The notes beneath the pieces were generated by a model. That model was not told where the DNA came from and did not search any database. It was given only the letters and a program-made list of their open reading frames with translations. Positions 22,855 through 30,808 of a DNA stretch of 33,816 nucleotides are shown here, piece after piece (positions within the stretch are counted from its first letter, which is position 1; each line of letters starts with the position of its first letter). The stretch comes from Candidatus Polarisedimenticolia bacterium (lineage in GTDB: Bacteria > Acidobacteriota > Polarisedimenticolia > Gp22-AA2 > AA152): positions 1-33,816 of the forward strand of contig DASTZC010000044.1 of NCBI GenBank assembly GCA_035764505.1, given 5' to 3'. A program made the translations under genes and the position numbers.

Positions 22855-23379
22855 GTGGCTCTCCCGGCGCCGGCGCAGATCTATCTGGTGGGTTTCATGG
22901 GCGCCGGGAAGACGACGGTCGGAGCGGAGCTCGCGGCCCTTTTGGGATGGCGCTTCGCCGATCTGGACGCCGCCATCGTCTCCCGCGAAGGGCTCAGCGT
23001 CGACGAGATCTTCCGCTCCGGTGGCGAGCCGCGCTTCCGTGCCGTGGAGCGGGACGTCCTGATTACGCTGACATCGATGCCTTCCCTGGTGGTGGCGACC
23101 GGCGGAGGAACCTACGTCGCGGAGGCGAACCGCAGCCTGGTGGAGGCGGCGGGCGTCTCGGTCTGGTTGCAGGTCAGCCTCGCCGAGGCGGTGCGCCGGT
23201 GCGCCGGCGGGCCGGCCCGCCCTCTGTGGGGCGCCAGGGCCGACCTGGAGAGCCTGTACCGCTACCGCACCGAATTCTACCGATGCGCCCGGATCGCGGT
23301 GGACACCGACGGGGAGACCCCCGCCCGGGTGTCCCGCAGAATCCTAAATGAGATGGAAGGGCTCGGGATCGCGCGCTGA
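22855..23379 (+). CDS. aroK: Shikimate kinase
   Basis: 174 residues from GTG 22855 (GAGG at 22842-22845, nine bases upstream). It phosphorylates shikimate at the 3-OH in the aromatic amino-acid pathway. The Walker A is GFMGAGKTTVG near residue 12-22. The shikimate-binding residues fall in FADLDAAI (DxD pattern), the FR..E segment (EPRFRAVERDV) and ATGGGTY. The lid and adenine region is represented by ARPLWG and RYRTEFYRCARI. In many proteobacteria aroK follows pilQ directly; here the TPR-roadblock pair and accBC lie between. The downstream aroB usual elsewhere is not present. The end overlaps the phosphoesterase gene by 32 bases. Confidence 0.93.
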   Translation: MALPAPAQIYLVGFMGAGKTTVGAELAALLGWRFADLDAAIVSREGLSVDEIFRSGGEPRFRAVERDVLITLTSMPSLVVATGGGTYVAEANRSLVEAAGVSVWLQVSLAEAVRRCAGGPARPLWGARADLESLYRYRTEFYRCARIAVDTDGETPARVSRRILNEMEGLGIAR

Positions 23380-24142
23380 CGACCCGGCCGGGAGATCTCC
23401 CATTCGTATCCTGATCCTGAGCGACCTTCACGCCAATTGGGAAGCGACGCGCGCCGCGCTGGCGGCGGCGCGGGATCTCGGCTTCGATCGCGCCGCTGTC
23501 CTGGGCGATCTGGTCGGCTACGGCGGCAGCCCCGAAGAGGTCGTGCGGGAAGTCCGGGAGCTCGCGCCCGAGGTGGTCATCCGCGGCAACCACGATCGGG
23601 TCGTATCGGGGATCGAGGACGGGGAAGACTTCAACTTCCTCGCCATCCAGGCGGCGCTGATGAATCGCCGGCTCCTTTCGGAGGACAGCCTGCGCTACCT
23701 CGCCGACCTGCCTTCCGGGCCGTTGCCCCTGCTCGAGGGGTGCATCGTGGTGCACGGCTCGCCACGCGACGAGGACGAGTATGTCGTCGATGTCCCCGAA
23801 GCGGCGGAAATCTTCCAGCAGACCGATTTCAACCTCTGCCTTTTCGGGCACACCCACATCCCGTGCGTTTTTCGGCGCAGCGCCTCCGGGACGAGCCGCG
23901 TCTTCCCGGCGGCGGATGGAACGCGTGTCGCGCTGCGCCCGGGGGAGCGGCTCCTGCTGAATCCGGGCTCGGTGGGACAGCCGCGCGACGAGGATCCGCG
24001 CGCTTCATTCCTCTTGTTGGACGACGAGCGTCGCGAGGCCGTGTTCCACCGGGTCGTCTATCCGATCCAGCAGGCCCAGCTGCGCATCCTCGAAGCCGGA
24101 ATTCCGCCGCTTCTCGCCCAGAGGCTCGAGCGCGGCGTCTGA
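23348..24142 (+). CDS. Metallophosphoesterase (calcineurin-like, YfcE/Metallophos_2 type)
   Basis: 264 residues if it starts at ATG 23348, which lies inside aroK; the catalytic fold itself begins at IRILILSDLHAN (residue about 19). All five metal-binding blocks are visible: SDLHAN, GDLVGYG, GNHD, HGSPRD and GHTH, with the late motif LLLNPGSVGQPRDEDPR. This is the signature of cytosolic binuclear phosphodiesterases or phosphatases acting on small phosphoesters or nucleotides; the substrate cannot be told. It is in the same orientation as accB-accC-aroK, overlapping aroK, so it is likely at the end of that transcript, and it converges on the minus-strand membrane proteins 10 bases later. Confidence 0.88.
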   Translation: MRWKGSGSRADDPAGRSPIRILILSDLHANWEATRAALAAARDLGFDRAAVLGDLVGYGGSPEEVVREVRELAPEVVIRGNHDRVVSGIEDGEDFNFLAIQAALMNRRLLSEDSLRYLADLPSGPLPLLEGCIVVHGSPRDEDEYVVDVPEAAEIFQQTDFNLCLFGHTHIPCVFRRSASGTSRVFPAADGTRVALRPGERLLLNPGSVGQPRDEDPRASFLLLDDERREAVFHRVVYPIQQAQLRILEAGIPPLLAQRLERGV

Positions 24143-24152
24143 GAGAGCCTCT

Positions 24153-25286
24153 TTATCCCGCCCACCAGCCGCAGGCAAAGAAAGCCATCAGCAGCCCCCC
24201 CAACGGACCGGCAAAGGCCAGATAGCCCGCGAGGCGCGAGGGGTTGCGGCTCATCGCCCATCCAGCCCAGGCAAAGAAGGGAAAGGCCACCAGCTCGAGC
24301 CGGCCGAAGGACCACAAGGTCGAGCCGAGGGGCAGCAGCACCGCGAGCAGCGCGAAAGTGGCCCAGGATCGCGGCGTGTGGCGCAGGACCGGAAGCAGCA
24401 GCGCGAGGAAGCAGAGGGCGAAAGCCAGCTCGAGGATCGAGTTGTGCGCTCCGTGGAGCTGCGGCTTCGACTCCAGAAAGCGGCGGAACGCCTGCCAGGG
24501 TCCTGAAAGGGTGCCGCGCCACCGCTGCTGGCGCTCTGCCCAGATCCAGGGATCCCCGAACAGGTGACGGCAAGCCAGGCTGAAGGCGGCGATTCCCGCC
24601 GGAAACCCGGCCAGAGCCGCGACCCCTTTCCATCCACCGCGGCGCTCGTGGACATCCCACGCCAGGGCGGGGGCTGCCAGAAAGGCGGTCGGCCGGGAAA
24701 GGGCGCAGAAGAAGCCGCACAGCGCCAGCGCCCCCCAGCGGCCGCGCCGCGCCAGCAAGAAGCAGCCCAAGGTGAGCGCCAGGGCTGTCGATTCGGAGTA
24801 GATCGCCGACAGGAAGAGCGACAGGGGAAAGGCCAGCAAGGCCCACACGCTGGCGGCTGCCGCATCCTCGCCCATCTCGTCGCGTACCAGCAGGAACAAC
24901 AAGGAAAGGGCCGCGAGAAGCGAGACATTCGAGACCAGCACCCCCGCCGCCACCAGGCTCCAGCCGCATCTTCCCACCAGGGCGACGAGCGCCGGATAGA
25001 GAGGGAAGAAGCCCGTGGTGTCGGCGGGACCGTAACCGGTCGAATAGCCGGAGAGCTGATCGCCGACACGGTAGCCCTGGCGGGCAATCAGCAGGTACCA
25101 CTCCGCGTCCCAGCGCGCCCAGATTTCGAGCGCCGCCGGCGCCGGCGAGTGAGCGATCAGGTTTCCCGGCATGCGCTCACGGGCGGAGCCGAGAAGAGTG
25201 AGCGACATCACGCCCACCAGGACCAGCGCCGAGCGCGTCAGCAGGAAGGGCAGGAGGATGCGCCGGAGCCAGTCGCGCGCGCTCAC
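24153..25286 (-). CDS. PIG-V-type membrane mannosyltransferase-like protein
   Basis: 377 residues on the minus strand, starting GTG at 25286, which overlaps the stop of the upstream membrane gene (GTGA). At least eight hydrophobic helices. The signature of the GT-C PIG-V/DUF group is present in the first external loop: ARWDAEWYLLIARQGY (residues 57-72), with the acidic WD pair, and the later FFPLYP. In this superfamily such residues bind the lipid-linked sugar donor (a polyprenyl-phosphate sugar). A helix-rich body with SRPTAFLAAPAL follows. Acceptor and sugar are unknown; cell-surface glycan or protein glycosylation is plausible. Its coupling to the gene upstream suggests a two-protein unit. 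Confidence 0.8.
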   Translation of the reverse strand: MSARDWLRRILLPFLLTRSALVLVGVMSLTLLGSARERMPGNLIAHSPAPAALEIWARWDAEWYLLIARQGYRVGDQLSGYSTGYGPADTTGFFPLYPALVALVGRCGWSLVAAGVLVSNVSLLAALSLLFLLVRDEMGEDAAAASVWALLAFPLSLFLSAIYSESTALALTLGCFLLARRGRWGALALCGFFCALSRPTAFLAAPALAWDVHERRGGWKGVAALAGFPAGIAAFSLACRHLFGDPWIWAERQQRWRGTLSGPWQAFRRFLESKPQLHGAHNSILELAFALCFLALLLPVLRHTPRSWATFALLAVLLPLGSTLWSFGRLELVAFPFFAWAGWAMSRNPSRLAGYLAFAGPLGGLLMAFFACGWWAG

Positions 25287-26431
25287 CGGCTGCCCGAGGC
25301 CGCCTCGGCGCGGCGGCGGATCGGGACGTCGCGCAGGCGCTCCACCAGGACCTGCAGCGCAAAGCCGATCGGCACGCAGGCCAGTGTCACCGGAAGCATG
25401 AGGAAGCGGTTGCCGTAATGGCTCGTCGCCCACCATCGGTAGGTGCTGAACAGCAGGAACAGGAACTCCGAAATCCCGAGGAAGAGCGCCCCGTCCCACG
25501 GATGCTTGCGCAGGAACAGCAGGAACCCGGGGATCGCCAGCAGCAGGATCGGCGAGGTGGTCAGCAATCCGGCCCTCGGGTCGAAGAGCTGACCCGACAT
25601 CCCCTCGAGCAGGGGCAGATCGAAGAAGCCCTTGTGGGAGACGGTTTGCGCCACGCCGTCCTGCAGCACCAGCGTGCGGTCGTAGCCGGTCACCGTGGCG
25701 CCTCCGAACAGGGCCAGATTCAGCAGCATCCACCCCGCCATCCCCGGGACGACCCCGGCCGCCGCCTTGAGCGTCTCGCGTCTCCCCTTTCGGAAGGGTA
25801 GAAAGCCCACCACCAGCGCGGCGACGAACAGATTGGTCACCTTCGCCAGGACCGAGACTCCCAGCAGGATACCCCCCGGAAAGGGGTGACGCCTGAGGAT
25901 CAAGAGGATGCCTCCGAGGACCAGCAGGGTCGACAGGAGGTCGGGAGAATAGTTGTAGACATACTCCCGCAGGAAGCTCGTCCCGAACATGAGCACGACG
26001 GCCCCCAGCGCCCATCCGGGCTCCAGGTAGGTTCGCGCGATCGCGTAGACCACCGAGGCCAGCAACAGGATTACGACGACGTTGAACACCAGAAACCCGG
26101 GCAGTCCGAACAGGGCGTAGAAGGGGACCGAGAGCACCGGCATCAGCACCGGGTGCTTGGGGAGCCATCGTCCGTCGCGCCCCAGCGCAATCTGTTTCTG
26201 ATGGACGACAAGGCCCCCTTTAAGCTGGTTGGCGAGATCGAAATCACCATCCTCCCATAGCGACACGGCCGTGGAGGCGTAATAGGGGCAATCGCCGATC
26301 AGGAAGGCGCCGGATCGCACCTCGCGGCCCGCGAGGCTGGCGAAGATCCCGACGGCGAAAAGTGCCCCCAGCAGGAGCCAGGCCCGCAGCTCGCGCCCCG
26401 TCCGCCCTTCCGCAATGCTCCCGGTTTGCAT
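25283..26431 (-). CDS. Multi-pass membrane protein, probable GT-C glycosyltransferase of the GT39/ArnT-like type
   Basis: 382 residues on the minus strand, ATG at 26431 with GGGGA upstream. About ten hydrophobic helices. The external loop after helix 1 contains FLIGDCPYYASTAVSLWEDGDFD, similar to the Gly-Asp-x-x-x-Tyr loop of membrane glycosyltransferases where an Asp is catalytic, followed by KHPVLMPVLSVPFYALFG (the P-x-x-P-P segment of ArnT/GT39-like families). The family call is by topology and these loops only. The stop overlaps the PIG-V-like gene start. Its promoter (TTGACA-17-TAGATT) lies in the AT-rich gap next to the divergent pilB promoter. Confidence 0.65.
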   Translation of the reverse strand: MQTGSIAEGRTGRELRAWLLLGALFAVGIFASLAGREVRSGAFLIGDCPYYASTAVSLWEDGDFDLANQLKGGLVVHQKQIALGRDGRWLPKHPVLMPVLSVPFYALFGLPGFLVFNVVVILLLASVVYAIARTYLEPGWALGAVVLMFGTSFLREYVYNYSPDLLSTLLVLGGILLILRRHPFPGGILLGVSVLAKVTNLFVAALVVGFLPFRKGRRETLKAAAGVVPGMAGWMLLNLALFGGATVTGYDRTLVLQDGVAQTVSHKGFFDLPLLEGMSGQLFDPRAGLLTTSPILLLAIPGFLLFLRKHPWDGALFLGISEFLFLLFSTYRWWATSHYGNRFLMLPVTLACVPIGFALQVLVERLRDVPIRRRAEAASGSR

Positions 26432-26462
26432 GTCGTTTCCCCGGTGTTTTCGGCTGCCCTGT

Positions 26463-26491
26463 AATCTAGAAGTACAGACAAAGATTGTCAA
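26463..26491 (-). promoter_or_regulatory. Promoter for the two membrane glycosyltransferase-like genes (minus strand)
   Basis: On the minus strand TTGACA (26486-26491) and TAGATT (26463-26468) are 17 bases apart. The expected leader is about 25 bases before ATG 26431. Confidence 0.75.
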
Positions 26492-26528
26492 TTTAATCAA
26501 TATCAATAGTCATTCTAATGTTTATGAC

Positions 26529-26558
26529 TTGACAAAATTTGTACCTCGACACTATATT
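26529..26558 (+). promoter_or_regulatory. Promoter for pilBTC-pilSR
   Basis: TTGACA at 26529-26534 and TATATT at 26553-26558 are 18 bases apart. The -10 equals that of the pilM promoter. The leader is about 120 bases and contains a stem-loop (26575-26607). Only 37 bases separate this -35 from that of the divergent minus-strand promoter, so one regulator could affect both. Confidence 0.75.
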
Positions 26559-26574
26559 CACTGCTGCGCGCGAT

Positions 26575-26607
26575 ACGTGTAAGTGACTTTATTAAAAAGA
26601 CTTACGT
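26575..26607 (+). other. Stem-loop in the pilB leader
   Basis: ACGTGTAAGT (26575-26584) and ACTTACGT (26600-26607) can pair with a two-base bulge, around an AT-rich loop of 15 bases. There is no T-run, so it is not a terminator. It may be a binding site or a leader structure. Confidence 0.4.
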
Positions 26608-26685
26608 CGCGCGGACCGGAAGCGCGGTCGACCTGGCAGGCAACCCGGGCCAAGAGGGCCCGGATCATCAGGAGCGCGGGACGCG

Positions 26686-28404
26686 ATGGCCGTCAAGCTG
26701 GGCGAGATGCTCATCAAAGCAAATCTGTTGACCCAGAAAAAACTTCAGGAAGCCCTCGACTACCAGCGATCGAATGGCGGCAAGCTCGGATTCAACCTGG
26801 TCAAGCTCGGCTTCGTGAGGGAAGAGGACATCACCCGCGTCCTGTCCCAACAGCACGGCGTCCCCGCCGTGAATCTGCGCACCATGGAGCTCGACGAGGC
26901 GATCGTGAAGCTGATCCCTTCCGAGGTCGCCCAGAAATACCTCATCCTGCCGGTCTCCCGCACCGGCGCCACCCTGACCGTGGCGATGGTGGATCCCACC
27001 AACGTGTTCGCCATGGACGACATCAAGTTCATGACCGGCTACAACGTGGAGCCGGTGGTGGCCTCCGAGGTCGCCATCAAGGAGTCGATCGACAAGTACT
27101 ACGGCTCGATCCATGCCCTCGAGCTCAAGAAGGTCATGGACGAGATGGCGGAGACAGAGGACACCGCCGGATTGGAAGTGCTCGAGGACAGCGAGGACGT
27201 CGATCTTGCGAAGCTGGAAGCCTCCACCGAGGAGGCCCCCGTCGTCCGGCTCGTGAACCTGATCCTCACCGACTCGATCAAGCGCGGCGCCTCCGATATC
27301 CACGTGGAGCCCTACGAAAAGGACTTCCGCGTCCGCTTCCGCATCGACGGCGTCCTGTACGAGATCATGAACCCCCCCATGAAGCTCAAGGACGCCATCA
27401 CCTCCCGCCTGAAGATCATGGCCAAGCTGGACATCTCCGAGAAGCGCCTGCCGCAGGACGGCCGCATCAAGATCAAGATCAAGCTGCAGGGCAAGAACAA
27501 GGAGATGGACTACCGCGTCTCGGTCCTGCCTACGCTGTTCGGAGAGAAGATCGTCCTCCGTCTGCTGGACAAGGAGAACCTCATGCTGGACATGACCCGG
27601 CTGGGGTTCGAATCCGACTCGCTCAGCAAGTTCGAGAAGGCGATCTTCAAGCCTTACGGCATGGTCCTGGTGACCGGGCCGACCGGCTCCGGCAAGACCA
27701 ACACCCTCTACTCGTCGATCAGCCGGGTGAACACCCCGGAGACCAACATCATCACCGCCGAGGACCCGGTCGAGTTCAACCTGCACGGCATCAACCAGGT
27801 GCAGATGAAGGAGCAGATCGGTCTGAATTTCGCGGCGGCGCTGCGCTCCTTCCTTCGGCAGGACCCGAACATCATCCTGGTCGGAGAGATCCGTGACTTC
27901 GAGACCGCCGAGATCGCCGTCAAGGCGGCGCTCACCGGCCATCTCGTGCTGTCGACCCTGCACACCAACGATGCCCCCTCGACCATCAACCGGCTGATGA
28001 ACATGGGCATCGAGCCCTACCTGGTGGCCACCTCGGTCCACCTGATCTGCGCCCAGCGGCTGGTGCGTCGGCTGTGCAAGGAGTGCAAGGAGGAGGTGCA
28101 GATGCCGCAGCAGGCGCTCACCGACATCGGCTATGCGGCCGAGGACATCCCGCGCGTCAAGCTGTTCAAGGGACGCGGCTGCACCGTGTGCAACAACACC
28201 GGCTACAAGGGACGCGTCGGGCTGTACGAGGTGATGGAGATTACCGACGAGCTGCGCGAGATGATCCTGTGCGGCGCGTCTTCGCTGGAGCTGAAGAACA
28301 AGGCGTTGGAGCAGGGGATGATCTCGCTCCGGCAGAGTGGACTGCGGAAGATCCGCGACGGGCTGACCACCGTGGAAGAAGTGGTGCGGGAGACGGTGCT
28401 CTAG
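26686..28404 (+). CDS. pilB: Type IV pilus extension ATPase PilB with MshEN-type N-domain
   Basis: 572 residues. PilB drives pilus polymerisation on the cytoplasmic side of PilC. Residues 4-65 hold two successive MshEN-like motifs (KLGEMLIKANLLTQKKLQEAL and KLGFNLVKLGFVREEDITRVL), the c-di-GMP-binding pattern; the first has N for the usual G. The ATPase core has SDIHVEPYE, Walker A GPTGSGKTNT at about 331-340, the Asp box AEDPVE, Walker B ILVGEIRD and the His box LSTLHTNDA. A zinc loop follows with CKECKEE and GCTVCNNTGYKGR, typical of PilB and GspE. pilT starts 33 bases after the stop. Confidence 0.97.
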   Translation: MAVKLGEMLIKANLLTQKKLQEALDYQRSNGGKLGFNLVKLGFVREEDITRVLSQQHGVPAVNLRTMELDEAIVKLIPSEVAQKYLILPVSRTGATLTVAMVDPTNVFAMDDIKFMTGYNVEPVVASEVAIKESIDKYYGSIHALELKKVMDEMAETEDTAGLEVLEDSEDVDLAKLEASTEEAPVVRLVNLILTDSIKRGASDIHVEPYEKDFRVRFRIDGVLYEIMNPPMKLKDAITSRLKIMAKLDISEKRLPQDGRIKIKIKLQGKNKEMDYRVSVLPTLFGEKIVLRLLDKENLMLDMTRLGFESDSLSKFEKAIFKPYGMVLVTGPTGSGKTNTLYSSISRVNTPETNIITAEDPVEFNLHGINQVQMKEQIGLNFAAALRSFLRQDPNIILVGEIRDFETAEIAVKAALTGHLVLSTLHTNDAPSTINRLMNMGIEPYLVATSVHLICAQRLVRRLCKECKEEVQMPQQALTDIGYAAEDIPRVKLFKGRGCTVCNNTGYKGRVGLYEVMEITDELREMILCGASSLELKNKALEQGMISLRQSGLRKIRDGLTTVEEVVRETVL

Positions 28405-28437
28405 GGCGCCTTCCGGACCCCAGGAGGAGAGGACGAC

Positions 28438-29559
28438 ATGGCCGTGACGCTGCACCAGCTGTTGAAGACCCTGGTCGAGCAGGGGGGTACCGACCTGCAT
28501 CTCACGACCAACTCGCCGCCGCAGATCCGGGTGGACGGCAAGCTGGTGCCGCTGCAGCTGCCGCCGCTGACGGCCCCCGAGACCAAGACGCTCGCCTACT
28601 CGGTCCTGACGGATCAGCAGAAACACCGCTTCGAGGAGAACATGGAGCTCGACTTCTCCTTCGGCGTGCGAGGGCTGGCCCGGTTCCGCGCCAACTTCTT
28701 CAACCAGCGGGGCGCCGTCGCCGCCGCCTTCCGCGCCATTCCCTGGGAGATCAAGGGATTCGAGGAGCTGGGACTGCCCGACGTCATGCGCAAGCTGTGC
28801 GAGAAGCCACGCGGCCTGGTGCTGGTGACCGGGCCGACGGGCTCGGGGAAATCGACCACCCTGGCCGCCATGATCGACAAGGTCAACATGGACCGGGCCG
28901 AGCACATCGTCACCATCGAGGACCCGGTCGAGTACCTGCACTCGCACAAGCGCTGCATCGTCAACCAGCGCGAGCTGTTCGCCGATACGCATTCCTTCGC
29001 CAACGCGCTGCGCTCCGTGCTGCGCCAGGACCCCGATGTGGTCCTCATCGGAGAGATGCGCGACCTGGAGACCATCGAATCGGCCCTCCGAATCGCGGAG
29101 ACGGGCCACCTGACCTTCGCCACCCTGCACACCAACTCCGCGGCCCAGACGATCAACCGGATCATCGACGTCTTCCCGGCCCACCAGCAGGCGCAGATCC
29201 GGGCCCAGCTCTCCTTCGTCCTGGAAGGGATCATCTGCCAGGCGCTGCTGCCGCGCGCCAACGGCAAGGGGCGGGCGCTGGCCATGGAGATCCTCATTCC
29301 GAACTCGGCGATCCGGAACCTGATCCGCGAGGACAAGGTGCACCAGATCTACTCCATGATGCAGACCGGCCAGCTCCTGTACGGCATGCAGACCTTCAAC
29401 CAGTCGCTGGCCACCCTCTACTTCAAAAAGCAGATCTCGCTCTCCACCGCCCTGTCGCGCTCGTCGAACCCCGACGAGCTGCAGGAAATGATCAACCGCG
29501 GCGCGGGGCTGATCTACAACGCGCCGTCGGGCGGACAGGGACGGGTCGCGAGGAAATAA
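28438..29559 (+). CDS. pilT: Type IV pilus retraction ATPase PilT
   Basis: 373 residues. PilT powers pilus retraction (twitching). It starts with GGTDLHLTTNSPPQIRVDG, the PilT N-domain. Walker A is GPTGSGKST at 132-140. The Asp box is IEDPVEYLH, Walker B is VLIGEMRD and the His box is TLHTNSAAQTINR. The PilT-specific C-terminal motif AIRNLIRE is present, which separates it from PilB. ATG 28438 has AGGAGAGGA just before. pilC follows after 21 bases. Confidence 0.97.
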   Translation: MAVTLHQLLKTLVEQGGTDLHLTTNSPPQIRVDGKLVPLQLPPLTAPETKTLAYSVLTDQQKHRFEENMELDFSFGVRGLARFRANFFNQRGAVAAAFRAIPWEIKGFEELGLPDVMRKLCEKPRGLVLVTGPTGSGKSTTLAAMIDKVNMDRAEHIVTIEDPVEYLHSHKRCIVNQRELFADTHSFANALRSVLRQDPDVVLIGEMRDLETIESALRIAETGHLTFATLHTNSAAQTINRIIDVFPAHQQAQIRAQLSFVLEGIICQALLPRANGKGRALAMEILIPNSAIRNLIREDKVHQIYSMMQTGQLLYGMQTFNQSLATLYFKKQISLSTALSRSSNPDELQEMINRGAGLIYNAPSGGQGRVARK

Positions 29560-29580
29560 CGGGACTCAAGGAGACACGCC

Positions 29581-30783
29581 ATGCCGACGTATTCCTGGAA
29601 GGGTAAGGGGAAAGGCGGACGCATCCAGCAGGGGGTCATCGCCGCCGACAGCAAGGATGCGGTGGTGGCGTTGCTGCGCAAGCAGCAGGTGCTGGTCACC
29701 GCGGTCACCGAGAAGGGGAAGGAGATCGCCCTGCCGAAGATGGGGGGCGGCGTCAAGCAGAAGGAAATCGCCATCTTCACGCGGCAGTTCTCCGTCATGA
29801 TCGACGCCGGGCTGCCGCTGGTGCAGTGCCTGGAGATCCTGGGGGGCCAGCAGAAGAACCGCTCCTTCCAGAAGGTCCTGTTCGAGGTGCGCCAGGACGT
29901 GGAATCGGGATCGACGCTGGCGGACTCCCTGCGCAGGCACCCCAAGGTCTTCAACGACCTGTTCTGCAACATGATCGCCGCCGGCGAGGCGGGCGGTATC
30001 CTCGACACCATTCTGCAGCGCATGTCCTCCTACATCGAGAAGCGTGTCAAGCTGCAGGCGGCGGTGCGCTCCGCCATGATCTACCCGTCGGCGGTCATCA
30101 CCATCGCCGTGGGCGTGGTGGTCATCATCCTCTGGAAGGTCATTCCGACCTTCGCCGCCCTGTTCGAGGGCCTGGGGGCGCAGCTGCCGCTTCCCACCCG
30201 TATCACCATCGCCATTTCCAGATTCCTGGGACGCTACATGTGGCTGCTGGTCCTGCTGGCCGGCGGCGCCGCCTTCGGCGTCTTCCAGTACCACAAGACC
30301 TACCGTGGCAAGCGGCAAATCGACCAGATGGTGCTCAAGATGCCGATCCTCGGCACCCTCATGCGCAAGATCGCGGTGGCGCGCTTCTGCCGCACCCTCG
30401 GCACGCTGCTCACGTCCGGCGTCCCCATCCTCGACGGATTGGAGATTACGGCGCGCACCTCGGGCAACTCGATCATCGAGGACGCCATCATGGCGACGCG
30501 CAAGAGCATCGAGGAGGGCAAGACCATCGCCCAGCCTCTCGAGGAGACCGACGTCTTCCCGCCCATGGTCATCCAGATGATCTCGGTCGGAGAGCAGACG
30601 GGCGCGCTGGACGCCATGCTCAGCAAGATCGCCGACTTCTACGAGGACGAGGTGGACGAGGCCGTGGAGAACCTGATGTCGCTGCTGGAGCCCGTCATGA
30701 TCGTCTTCCTGGGCGTCATGATCGGCGGAATCGTCATCTCCATGTACATGCCGATGTTCAGCCTCATCGGCAAGATCAACTGA
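29581..30783 (+). CDS. pilC: Type IV pilus platform protein PilC
   Basis: 400 residues, normal length. PilC is the inner-membrane protein on which PilB and PilT act. It has an N-terminal cytoplasmic part (MPTYSWKGKGKGGRIQQG), then two GspF domains: residues about 60-185 (IFTRQFSVMIDAGLPLVQCLEIL) and 265-390 (FCRTLGTLLTSGVPILDGLEI). Membrane helices are near IYPSAVITIAVGVVVIILWK, WLLVLLAGGAAFGVF and the C-terminal PVMIVFLGVMIGGIVISMYM. The last part, MPMFSLIGKI, is the usual PilC ending. pilS starts about 25 bases after the stop. Confidence 0.97.
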   Translation: MPTYSWKGKGKGGRIQQGVIAADSKDAVVALLRKQQVLVTAVTEKGKEIALPKMGGGVKQKEIAIFTRQFSVMIDAGLPLVQCLEILGGQQKNRSFQKVLFEVRQDVESGSTLADSLRRHPKVFNDLFCNMIAAGEAGGILDTILQRMSSYIEKRVKLQAAVRSAMIYPSAVITIAVGVVVIILWKVIPTFAALFEGLGAQLPLPTRITIAISRFLGRYMWLLVLLAGGAAFGVFQYHKTYRGKRQIDQMVLKMPILGTLMRKIAVARFCRTLGTLLTSGVPILDGLEITARTSGNSIIEDAIMATRKSIEEGKTIAQPLEETDVFPPMVIQMISVGEQTGALDAMLSKIADFYEDEVDEAVENLMSLLEPVMIVFLGVMIGGIVISMYMPMFSLIGKIN

Positions 30784-30808
30784 GCCATGAGGAGAGGAGA
30801 GCCGCTTG

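Noticed and set aside
26668-29343. Very long minus-strand open frame across pilB and pilT (and similar ones at 10288-12585, 3757-5400, 29566-30900 and 32419-33645)
   Set aside because: All lie opposite confidently identified genes, and their translations are rich in H, R, L and D without any domain. They are the expected antisense frame of high-GC coding DNA with G/C in third positions.
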